Shown piece by piece: positions 1-9,498 of a DNA stretch of 51,961 nt. The notes under the pieces are model-generated. The model had not been told where the DNA came from. It made no database searches and worked only from the letters and a program-made list of their open reading frames with translations. The position numbers and the translations under genes were made by a program. Positions within the stretch are counted from its first letter, which is position 1, and each line of letters begins with the position of its first letter. Origin of the DNA: Hypholoma sublateritium FD-334 SS-4 (taxonomy: Eukaryota > Basidiomycota > Agaricomycetes > Agaricales > Strophariaceae); the NCBI GenBank assembly GCA_000827495.1, contig KN817626.1, positions 1 to 51,961 of the forward strand. The letters run 5' to 3'.

Positions 1-633
1 TTATGTCTCTGTTATTTCACTGGAGCTAGCTAGGTCGGGTACCTCCTAGCTCCCCTTGTCTACATAGTGGAGTACGGCTAAAATCGAAAATCTAGCGGNT
101 TTACACGCATAGACCGATTGCAGCCGTATCAGCGCCTCGTCCCCGCTCGCGCTGACGACCCCTGTCCCTCGCTGTACTAGAGAACAATTTGCTAACATCG
201 AGACTTATGATCGCCCTTGAGCGCCGCAGCAGCACATAATCTCCATTCAATGCTCTGCTAGGGCTTTTGTTTGGACCCCGGTCCGAACCTATGCGGCTCT
301 ACAAGTACATATGCATAGATCATTTTCATTCTATCCACGAGCGCGCTACTATTTTTATCTATTTACTTATAAGTACTTGGGGTACACCAAACTTTTGGCA
401 GCCTTATCTTTCCCAGCCAGCGCTATCTGCACCAAACTTTGGAAACTCGCAGCGCAACTCAGTCAGGGCTATGTAGTCTTATGCATTCACTACACCGAAC
501 TTTTGAAAACAGAGCTTTAGACATACTCATTTTTTTCCACGCTTTGCCGTACCAACATTTTTAAAAGCCCCGCCATGCAGTGCAAGTTTTTAAAAGCCCC
601 GTCGAGTTCTTAAAAGCACCGTCACCTAAGGAC
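1..633. other. Left flank without a recognised gene
   Basis: No open frame here looks coding. From about 387 to 625 short degenerate units recur: three resemble ACCAAACTTTTGG or ACCGAACTTTTGA, and three resemble TTTTTAAAAGCCCCG (near 555, 586 and 610). A stretch reading TTTTTATCTATTTACT near 352-370 also appears just upstream of gene copies 1 and 2. One ambiguous base (N) is at 99. Function unknown. Confidence 0.5.
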
Positions 634-1970
634 GGCTATTTTTATCTATTCACTGCAGTGATTGGCCTTCAAAAGAGCAGGGATCCCGCTGTGCGATGAC
701 ATGGAACCACCCCACATCTTCCACCCTCTTATCAGTGGCGAAATGAGCGACATAATGTTGGTTCAACAAGCTTCCCGTGCGTCGCCCGCCCATGCCTTCG
801 ACTTGAGAGATGCTGCATCCACCACACTCGGCTTGATCGCTGCTGCTGAGGTGAGGCTTTGTATGCATGCTCACAACGAGCCTGTAAACCTCATGCTCAC
901 CAGAATATGCACAGGAGAACAAGGACAAAAATCTTGCCTATCTTTCCAGCGACGCCGCCGTGTTCATCTCTGCGATCTGGCGGTCGTATTTGGGGTCAAG
1001 AAGCCCACAACTATGGTCGTCGTGCGAGCTGCGCGATATTATCATGGCCGTTACCCTGTATGTTCTCGTGTAATCTGCTGAATAGCCATGCTTAACACTG
1101 CCACTATACTGCAGGATATTGAATTCTGCAAAAAAGCTTGTTGCCGGCGGAATGCAGATGCACACGTCAAAATTTCAGTTTGTGCGTCACATCAAAATAG
1201 CAAGAGATGCACCGAGAATGAAATTGTACCGAACTCAGCTTGCAATATGCGTGCGCATGGCTCAGGTGTGCATCCAATTTTTCATTGATAAATACTAGGC
1301 AGCAATCTTTGAGTTTTATAGGTCGAAATTCTGAAGCTCAATCTTGAAGATAGGCAGACAATGACCACCGCGTCAGCGGAATACAGTCAATCAAGGCAGT
1401 TTGTTGAAAGCAACCCGACCATAGCTCATGAGGGCAGGATTGGGGAGAGAATGGATCAGGTGCCACCTCCATGACCTAACAATGGCCAATTTAACAGGGC
1501 ATTCGAGATGGGGGCCCAAGGTGAGTTCTCCATGAAATCGGGTCTCGAGAAGTGCAATCTCACTGCAGAAATAAATCTTAGAGCATGCGCACGCCAGAGA
1601 CAATGACGCACCTCAAGCAGCACCCGAAGGTAATCGGATGAGGTGGTCACATTCTGTACATGAGAGGCTGATCAGGATTCTTCAGGAATATTTGACGACA
1701 CATTTTCTCGACCATGGGTAGTGATCAATATGATGTTCGTGAGTGGCAGCGCCGTAGCGATTGGGGGAGGCGACGCGCATGTCCACACGCGCACTTAGCT
1801 GTCACGGCACTAAAATACTCCAAGTTCGACGCAGCTGGACAATGATTCCTACGACGCGCGATATAATATTCTTTCATATCATGTCATTTCTGCCTTCCTA
1901 CCGGACACTCAATGTAATTACTTACCTGCTATGAGAGCGCCAGCTGCGCACATCATCAACAACGAAACAC
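634..1970 (+). repeat. Long direct repeat, copy 1 (about 1.3 kb)
   Basis: This segment matches 5920-7235 almost base for base, with scattered substitutions and a few one- or two-base indels. Homology begins at the shared TTTTATCTATT run before the gene, covers all exons and introns, and continues past the stop to the shared AATGTAATTAC and GAGAGCGCCA words. No terminal inverted repeats or target-site duplications are visible. It therefore looks like a segmental duplication carrying a gene rather than a simple DNA transposon. Confidence 0.85.
701..1798 (+). pseudogene. MLKL/HeLo-like domain protein with RHIM-like tail, copy 1, interrupted by a stop
   Basis: This is a six-exon gene: 701-850, 915-1057, 1115-1265, 1322-1520, 1582-1629 and 1686-1798. 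Every border is GT..AG, phases agree, and each exon has exactly the length of its partner in copy 2. Exons 1-3 encode a helical N-terminal region with the pattern DAASTTLGLIAAAE, then a block with SAIWRSYLGS, then a basic helix ending in RDAPRMKLYRTQLA. This resembles the fungal N-terminal domain related to MLKL four-helix bundles. Exon 6 encodes the conserved tail FVSGSAVAIGGGDAHVH at 1736-1786. The break is in exon 4: an AGA codon of copy 2 is TGA at 1472-1474, yet frame, splice sites and tail downstream are intact. Either it is a young pseudogene or it makes a protein truncated before the tail. The function is inferred, not shown. Confidence 0.65.
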
Positions 1971-4900
1971 AGACACCAATCTGTCCCGTCGCTGCTGCCC
2001 CGTCCAAATCGGAGTATGTCGCAGCGCATGTCCGTCGGGCCCGTACCTGCACTCCACCTCCCGCCCAGCTCTTCAACAGCATTGCACGTCATTTATGGGC
2101 TGGGATTCGTTGTCACCATTGCACAAACAAGACTCATCCTGTGCCTGTAGCCAGCGTGATCCGTACTCCATCATGGATCATCATCTACGCCGCCTTCCAT
2201 GCGCGCTCAATCTTGGTACACGACATTGTTGAGGCCTAGGGAGCACCTGCGCAGTTGTCCTCAATTCCCTGCAGTGCTACCGAGCCAGAGCTTGCCGTGG
2301 GTCTCGCGGGTCGGTGCCCGCGCCCATGCATGAGCCTGCCGTCTTGAACCCCACTGCGGCCACTCTTAGCCGGCGTCGGTGCGGCTGCTGCCCTCTCCGG
2401 TGCCGACGAGCCATTTCGCCATCAGCTCCCTGTCCCACCCCTCTCCCCGCTGGCGTACTGTGTCCTTACCCCCAAGCCTACCGCCGTCGCCTTCCATTCG
2501 CGGCGCCCTCCACTCACCTATCCTTTCTGTGATAACAACTCAGCGCACCTCGCGCGCCTCCCTCAACTTGTGCCTCGTCGTTCCCAGTCGCGCCGATGCC
2601 CCGCGCTGCGCCTCGTCTTCCTACTCGCACGTACGCCGCCTGACTTGTACCGCGCCGCGACATGCAGGAGTGTGACGTGCTCGCCGGAGTCTTTGTGGGT
2701 GTGCGGCTTGCGCTGTCGATCGACGCCACGACAATGGAGCTGGGACGCATTGTTGCGGGCCGTCGGGATGGGGACTGTGTGATGATGCACGAGACGGAGA
2801 TGGGGATGGGGATGGGGCAGTGCACGAGTCGTGGTGAGGGGCCGACATAAGCTGCGTTCCGCCCCCGTTTATGTTGACATTGTCGCTGCCTGCCGCTGTC
2901 GGCGCTATGCGCACGCGGAAAATGCCGGAGCCCCCGGTAACCATACCGCACGCCCCGCATGTCTTGGCCCTCTTCTATGCCGCCGGCGTCGCCGGCGCCC
3001 TGATTCCCATTCCCTCTACCAATTTTTTCTGTGCCTATCATGTTTACACTGCGCCGCCAGTGCGCGCCATCCGCTATCAGCCGCTATCCAACGCGGCACC
3101 TCCGTAATACCACCCTGGGCGGCGCCTGCACCATCGCCTGTTGTGCAGTACACCGCCCCGACTGGCAAGGACGGATCCCCGCAGCGCTCGTATATCCCAC
3201 AGTATTCGCTTCGTGATGTAGATCAGCTATCGACGTGTGGTGCACGCTTGTTTGATTGACAGTGCGATGATGAGCTATGATATATGATCTGAAGGTTGGT
3301 ATGACGGAATTCTATGCCGATTCCGGGCCGCCACGCCGCAGAGGCCCGGCGCCTCGCTATCCTCCTCCAGTCCTCCTCCGTTAAATTTATTGGGCGTCTT
3401 GTTTATTCCTGTTATCCCATACCGCTGGTATGCATAGTATTCCTTGCTGTACCCACGAGTTCCGCAGTGACCACACCTCATCGACATCCTTCAAGCTCCC
3501 CCGTGCCGTCCCGCCTCCACTGCGCTCGGCGAAGGTCCTGCGTCACACAGTGATACTTTTCAGCATCGGAGGAAACCATGGGATCCATGTGTTGGAAAAA
3601 TAGCTGCCCCATCGTATACGGCAGCTCTACAAGGACAAGGGCCTCAAGTTCAAGCTCAAGCTCAAGACTCAAGAGTCCTCCGTCTTCCTCCACCGCATTC
3701 CCAATAAAGACTCTACATATCTCGGCGCTCGTTCCTGATTGCATGTCGCCATCGCTCCTCCTTGTGAGCACGCGGCTTTCGCTTTCGATCGGAGTGGAGG
3801 CAGGGTTGGGGTAAAGAGACATGATTCGTGGTGTGGTTGACGTCGATGTCACTAATGCAGCATGCCATTCAGCCTCTTGCTGCGACCTAGCGCTTGTAGA
3901 CAAATCATAGGTCAATTGTCAGCCAAGAGATATAGCCATAGCATGAGCTGCACGCTAGTACTATCTATGTTGGCGTGTATCTCTTCAGTGTAATTGCATC
4001 GTCACCGCGTCACCTATCAAATCATTCATACTGTGGCTATCATTCTCTGTAGGATGTTGCGTTCTGCCAGGAATATTGTCCATGGCAGACCACAGCATGC
4101 AATGCTGAAATACCACGGGAAGCATCGCGAGTCAAGACATATCATAAGCAGCTCAAATAAAAGCGCACAAGGCTGAGGCGGGAATTCAAACCCTGATTTT
4201 TAGGCAGAGTTCTCAGGCTCGATCCCGGCGACTAGGACATGCGGACAAACGGCCACAGCTGGCAAAAGGAAACACGATTCTGCGCAGGCCGTTTCAATGT
4301 GCCAATGATTCGCGTGGGGTTTATTGAAACGACAAACGACTGCAACATGTCAAATTATCATAGTTCAACTTGTATACAATTATATGATCTGCGAGCTATT
4401 CTGAGTAGATTATGTATACCCAATTTTCGGTGTTTGTATTCGTGTTTTGAGCGTTTTCTCGACGAAGTGACCATGCCTGGACAACGGGGAATTAGTTTAC
4501 TCATGTAAATGGCGACAAGACCGCCCAGCCGGTTCTCCGAACTGCTTGCAGCACTTGTGCACATTATTCCGATAGTCAGAAAAGTAACTTATTCACACTA
4601 CACTAGAAGTGGGTCTGTTGGGGACGAGGCAGTTGTTATCGGGAATTAGGTAGACGGGAGGATATCCTGAGGCTCCGGCGCGCGGCGTTACGTATGCACG
4701 GCGGCGGAGTGCATGCGTGGGGGCGGCGTCGTGCTTTGGGAGGCGGAGGTAGCCGTGAAGTAGACGGGCGCAAAGAAGGTGCAGATGGAGCGCGGCTCGC
4801 GGGAACGGGAGAGGGCAGCAACAGTGCCAAAGATGCGTAGCCTGCGTTACCGCCGACGACGGTCGGCGCTCGCAGAGAGTCGGGTGCATGGCAAGCACAA

Positions 4901-5873
4901 GCATATGTGCAGGCACGGGTTCGACGAGACACGTCGGATCCAAGGCAGTTGCAGGCTCTTGACGACGACCTCGGTCGAGACAGAGCACGTAGAGTATTAC
5001 CTACACATTCACGGATGACGGGCAGCTCTGCCGAAGAATGGGGTGTGCTATACATGTACGCATACACTACGCAGGGACCGGAAGCTATGCAGCGGGCGTT
5101 GTTTCAGATACACTGAAGGAACGCTCCAGCAGAGAATGTTAATCAGTATTGACTAGGACTGTACGGGCGCGCTCAGGCCGGAACAAGAGCGTCCTGGATC
5201 GATCAGGACGGTGCGCAGAGCAGGGGGATGCTGCACAACGAGTGATACGTGAGCTCTTGAACCTCTACGCATGAGCGAGATATTTCAAGCCGAGGCGGTA
5301 TAGGTTGGGCGGGGGCGCTCGCGTGGGAAGACAGGGTACGGTGGGCGTGCGGTGTACTTATCTTCGGCGCGAGGCAGGATATGGTCCGCAAGGTTTACAG
5401 GGTTATCAGACTTCATCGCTTCCTGGTGCACGAGAGATGAAATACTGACATGGAAGATAGCCTATTTCTACAGATACTATGTCCTGAACAGCGTGGAAAG
5501 AAGAAAACTGAGCACAGTATGAATGAATATAAATCGCTGCTTGGAAATATGACCAATTGTAACGCGTGACCATTTCCTCCCCTTATGGTTGCTTGAGGGA
5601 CACTCCAGATTTCGCAGCTGACGGTAGCGAGTCGGCGGTCCCATCCCAGTTTAAAAATGTGACGACTTGCAACGCAGGGAATGCAAATATTGATTGGGTT
5701 ATGGGAGCCTATACCAGGCAACTGGGATAGGAAAATTCCCTATCTTACCTGATCCAAACACGACAAGACACACCCTTCGTCACATTACCCAGATCTTGCC
5801 CAAATCTCAGGGCCGCGTGTACGTCCAATAATATTAATAGCTTCTCGCTGTTCTCGGACTTGAGAGATTCAGG
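1971..5873. other. Intergenic accessory stretch, no supported gene
   Basis: A GC-rich patch at about 2250-3250 gives overlapping open frames on both strands (for example 2514-3041 minus), none with recognisable domain content or paired splice sites. Simple repeats are present: a GATGGG hexamer run near 2800-2820 and a TCAAGC run near 3646-3672. The latter creates a Leu-Glu repeat in a minus-strand frame at 3478-3915. A similar GC-rich patch lies at 4650-5000. I see no RNA gene, transposase or reverse transcriptase here. Confidence 0.4.
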
Positions 5874-5882
5874 CTATATAAG
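5874..5882 (+). promoter_or_regulatory. TATA-like box upstream of copy 2
   Basis: CTATATAAG lies about 100 bases before the ATG at 5984, a usual distance for a fungal core promoter with a leader. It falls just outside the repeated segment, so copy 1 lacks the same element at this position. Confidence 0.4.
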
Positions 5883-5919
5883 GGAACTGTCATTGAAATT
5901 TTCCCTATCTGAGGACTGT

Positions 5920-7235
5920 CTGTTTTTATCTATTTACTGCAGTGATTGGCTTCAAAAGAGCAGGGATCCCGCTGTGCGATGACATGGAACCACCCCACAT
6001 CTTGCACCCTCTTATCACTGGCGAAATGAGCGACCTCATGTTGGTTCAACAAGCTTCCCGTGCGTCGCCCGCCCATGCCCTCGACTTGAGAAATGCAGCA
6101 TCCACCACACTCGGCTTGATCGCTACTGCAGAAGTGAGGCCTTATATGTATCCTCATAACGAGCCTGGAAACCTCATGCTCACCAGAATATGCACAGAAG
6201 GACAGGGACAATAGCCTTGGTTATTTTGCCAGCGACGCCGCCGTGTTCATCTCTGCGATATGGCGGTCGTATTTGGGGTCGAGAAGCCCACAACTATGGC
6301 CGTCGCGCGAGCTGCGCGATATTATCACCGCCGTTACCCTGTAAGTGCGCGTGTCACCTGTTGAGTAACTATGCTGAACACTGTCACTCTGCTGCAGGAT
6401 ATTGGATTCTGCCAAAAAGCTTGTTGCCGGCGGAATGCGCATGCGCACGTCAAAATTTCAGCTTGTGCGTCGCATCAAAATAGCAAGAGATGCGCCGAGA
6501 ATAAAATTGTACCGCACGCAGCTCTCAATATGCGTGCGCATGGCTCAGGTGGGCATCCAATTTTTCACCAACGAATACTAGGCAGTAATCTGAGTTTTAT
6601 AGGCCGAGATTCTGAAGCTCAATCCTGAAGATATGCAGACAACAACCGTCGCGTCAGCGGAGTACAGTCAATCCAGGCAGTTTGTTGAAAGCAACTCGAC
6701 CATCGCTAATGAGGGCGGAATTGGGGAGAGAATGGCTCCGGAGACGTCTGCGAGACCTAACGACGACCAGTTTAACAGGGCATTCGAGATGGGGGCCCAA
6801 GGTGAGTTCTCCATGAAATCGGGTCTCGAGAAGTGCAATCTCACTGCGGCAATAAATCTTAGAGCATGCGCACACCAGCGACAATGACACACCTCAAGCA
6901 GCACCCGAAGGTAATCGGATGAGGTGGTCACATTCTGTACATGAGAGGCTGATCAGAATTCTTCAGGAATATTTGACGACGCATTTTCTCGACCACGGCT
7001 GGTGATCAATATGATGTTTGTGAGCGGCAGCGCCGTAGCAATTGGGGGAGGCGACGCGCATGTCCACACGCGCACTTAGCTATCACGGCACTAAAATACT
7101 CCGAGTTCGACGCAGCTGGACAAAGATTCCTGAGACGCGTGGTATAAATATTCTTTCATACCATGTCATTTCTGCCCTGCTATCGGACACTCAATGTAAT
7201 TACGGGCTATGAGAGCGCCAACAGGGCACGTCATC
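5920..7235 (+). repeat. Long direct repeat, copy 2 (about 1.3 kb)
   Basis: Partner of 634-1970, in the same orientation about 5.3 kb away. All five introns keep identical or nearly identical lengths between the two copies. The third gene copy at 7394-8536 is recognisably homologous along its whole length but much more diverged, so copies 1 and 2 come from a recent duplication and copy 3 from an older one. Confidence 0.85.
5984..7079 (+). CDS. MLKL/HeLo-like domain protein with RHIM-like C-terminal motif, copy 2 (267 aa)
   Basis: Exons are 5984-6133, 6198-6340, 6398-6548, 6603-6801, 6863-6910 and 6967-7079, all with GT..AG introns of 54-64 bases and an uninterrupted 267-residue frame. Residues 1-150 are predicted helical: a short leader, AASTTLGLIA, then AIWRSYLGSRSPQLWPS, then a Lys/Arg-rich helix with ARDAPRIKLYRTQL. 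In basidiomycetes this pattern heads many STAND and kinase proteins and is related to the MLKL N-terminal bundle. Residues 150-245 are polar, rich in Ser, Glu and Asn, and probably disordered. Residues 248-264 read FVSGSAVAIGGGDAHVH, with the V-x-I-G core and flanking small or polar residues of RHIM and fungal PP amyloid motifs. The architecture resembles HELLP, a fungal membrane-targeting cell-death protein. The role in regulated cell death or self-recognition is inference. No NLR partner is visible next to it. Confidence 0.6.
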
Positions 7236-7393
7236 AACAATGTACCCTAATAGCACATGGTCGGGAAAGCTTTCGACACAGCTTGACACAGCCCGGCAAG
7301 GGAATTAATTACCTGTGATGTGTTTTCCATCTATTTTTATCAACACACCACGAATAGGCCCTCAAAAGAGCGCTGAATCGGCTTCATGAAGGC

Positions 7394-8536
7394 ATGCAAC
7401 CAACCCTCATGTCGCACCTTCCGAACACTACAATAGTCAACGACGTCCGGCTAGTGCGAGAAGCCGCCCGTGCGCCACCTCCTTACGCCCTCTACCTGAA
7501 AGATGCCGCATCCACCACCCTTGACTTGATCGCGGCCGCCGCAGAGGTAAGGCTACATACACATATGCGATGCAAATATCATACTCACGATAAGACACAT
7601 TTCCAGCAAGATAAAGATAAACACCTGGAGTGCCTTTCCCGCGACGCTGTCGTACTTATTGCTGCAATCTGGCGGTCGTATTTGGAGTCAAACAGCCCAC
7701 CGCCGTGGCCGTCGCGCGAGCTGGGCGAAGTTATCGTTCACATTACCATGTATGTCCTCTGTTTTACTGGTTATATAACTTATTAAGCCATTCTCACTGC
7801 TGCCATTTTTTCTACAGGATGTTGCATTCTGCGAAGCAGTTTGTCGCCAGTGGAACCAAAATGCGGAAGTCAAAATTCCCGGTTGTGCGTCGCTTCAAAG
7901 TAGCAAGGGACGCGCCGAGAATGAAGATGTACCGAACACAGCTCGCGACAAGCGCGCTCGTGGCCCTGGTACGAATTCAGACTCTCATTAATGCACGGGA
8001 CGTAATCTCCAAGATCTATAGGTTGAAATTCTCAAACTCAATACTCACGACACGCCGACAGCTCTCACCGAATCAATTGGGCACATCCGATCGGCGCAAT
8101 TACCTGTAATTTACTCGCTCGCCGAGCGTGAGCGTGGGGTTATGAACACACATGCTGAAACCCTTCCGGGAGAAGGGGAGAGCACCGCATCAGAGCCATC
8201 TACGACTCGCAGACCCGCCGACGATCAAGCTCACAGAAAAACGAAGATGGGTTCCGAAAGTAGGCGAATCGTCTAATAAATCTCGGACGCGCCAGACTCA
8301 TTGCAGCTATGCCACCCAGAACAGATGTACTCTGGTGACGATGGCACCTCTGAGGCGACGCCCGAAGGTAATTAGATATAGTGGTTACATCCTGCACAAA
8401 CGAGGCTGATAATAAATATTCAGAAATATTCAACCGTACATTTCCTCGGCAATGGCCGGTGATCAACATGATGTTCGTGAGTGGCAGCGCCGTGGCAATT
8501 GGGGGAGGTGACGCACATGTCCACACACATATTTAG
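7394..8536 (+). CDS. MLKL/HeLo-like domain protein with RHIM-like C-terminal motif, diverged copy 3 (281 aa)
   Basis: Exons are 7394-7546, 7607-7749, 7818-7968, 8022-8259, 8320-8367 and 8424-8536. Exons 2, 3, 5 and 6 have exactly the same length as in copies 1 and 2; exon 1 is one codon longer and exon 4 is 39 bases longer. The frame is open for 281 residues. Residues 30-50 read KDAASTTLDLIAAAAE, exon 2 gives IAAIWRSYLES, and exon 3 gives SAKQFVASGTKMRKSKF then RDAPRMKMYRTQLA, all aligned to the other copies. The middle (residues 150-245) is poorly conserved, while residues 262-278 repeat the copy 2 tail exactly. The exon 5 acceptor at 8319 was preferred to one at 8306 because the latter leads to an early stop and loses the shared exon 5 text. 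Gene function is inferred as for copy 2. Confidence 0.6.
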
Positions 8537-9403
8537 TTGTGGCCATGGTACGTTTGTAAATTCATAACACCTGGAAGCGTTGAAAGATCCGATCCGTCAT
8601 TCGAGAAACGTACACATACTATGTACTTTCAATCTAATTTGTGCCCCATAATGTACATACGAGCATATCTCGCGCCATTTAAGTCCCGTGCTTTTCATGA
8701 CCTCTACGGTGGTATAGATGCAGATGTTTGTCCGCCAAAGGCGTCGAGGAAGAATGCATAAAGCAACATGGTGGGAGGCGAACGACAGGCGGGCACCACG
8801 CAGAAGACCAGTAGATATAAGTAGAGGGAAAAGAAAAGAGGCAGTGCCCACGGCGTACACTTGATGGGACGAATGTACGATAGGCGCCGGCGGCAGCGGC
8901 TGCACGGCATCTAACAACGGGGACGTCATCATTCACGCAGCTCGGTCCGACTCCGGCCTATGCCGCGCAATCAACCATCCAACTCCCCAACTTTCCTTCC
9001 CCTTGAGCCACGACACCGTCACCACGGGCGGTGTTGGTGCCCCGCTCTCACCACCCATCGCCGCCGCCTTTCCATCGGCCAACGTAGTCTCGATGGTCCT
9101 CGACGATGAACTTTAGCTCCTGCGTCGCGGTGCCGATTGAGAGACTCGGAGCCAGCTGCGCGCCCATGTAGAGCACGCTCCGGCAGCAAACACTATCGGT
9201 GGTACACTTGTTCGGTACATCGTCCATCCTCACGCAAACCGCCTGCTGACATGGCCTTGTCCCAGCGTAAACGAGGCAGCGGAAGGCCAGCGTCATCCAC
9301 AGCCAGTGCCCAGTGACTGTAAGTATGGGCTCTTGCTATTGCGTACCCGCCACTGACACTCCGGAATTCATTAATATTCATTCGCCAATGCAGCAGCGGG
9401 TGC
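8537..9403. other. Intergenic stretch upstream of urease
   Basis: Only short frames on both strands (for example 8597-8932 and 9048-9296 minus), with no recognisable product or shared intron structure. It probably contains the urease upstream region towards the right end. Confidence 0.4.
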
Positions 9404-9465
9404 GATAACGCGCACGGACGTTAAACGTAGTCGGAGAACACCGGCCGCTTCCACTTTTGGTTATC
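9404..9465 (+). promoter_or_regulatory. Two GATA-type sites in the urease promoter
   Basis: GATAA at 9404-9408 and its complement TTATC at 9461-9465 lie 95 and 34 bases before the urease ATG. Fungal nitrogen-catabolite genes are commonly controlled by GATA-family activators that bind paired GATA sites, so nitrogen regulation is plausible. A GATA core occurs often by chance, so the call rests mainly on context. Confidence 0.35.
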
Positions 9466-9498
9466 ATCACATCACTGAATCGCTTCATTCTCACCACC

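Noticed and set aside
2514..3041. Minus-strand open frame of 175 codons in a GC-rich patch
   Set aside because: Overlaps open frames on the other strand, has no recognisable domain or splice partner, and GC-rich DNA has few stops by chance.
3478..3915. Minus-strand frame with a Leu-Glu repeat
   Set aside because: The repeat comes from a simple TCAAGC hexamer run; the rest looks random.
4141..4240. tRNA-like B-box words (GGAATTCAAACCC and GGCTCGATCCC)
   Set aside because: No cloverleaf could be drawn: acceptor and anticodon stems do not pair and no A box lies at the right distance.
4593..5067. Overlapping minus-strand frames of 131 and 143 codons
   Set aside because: Two frames cover the same bases with low-complexity Arg/Pro/Ser text and no gene features.
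634..7235. Transposable element explanation for the long repeats
   Set aside because: No transposase, reverse transcriptase, terminal repeats or target-site duplication were found; the content is a host-type spliced gene.
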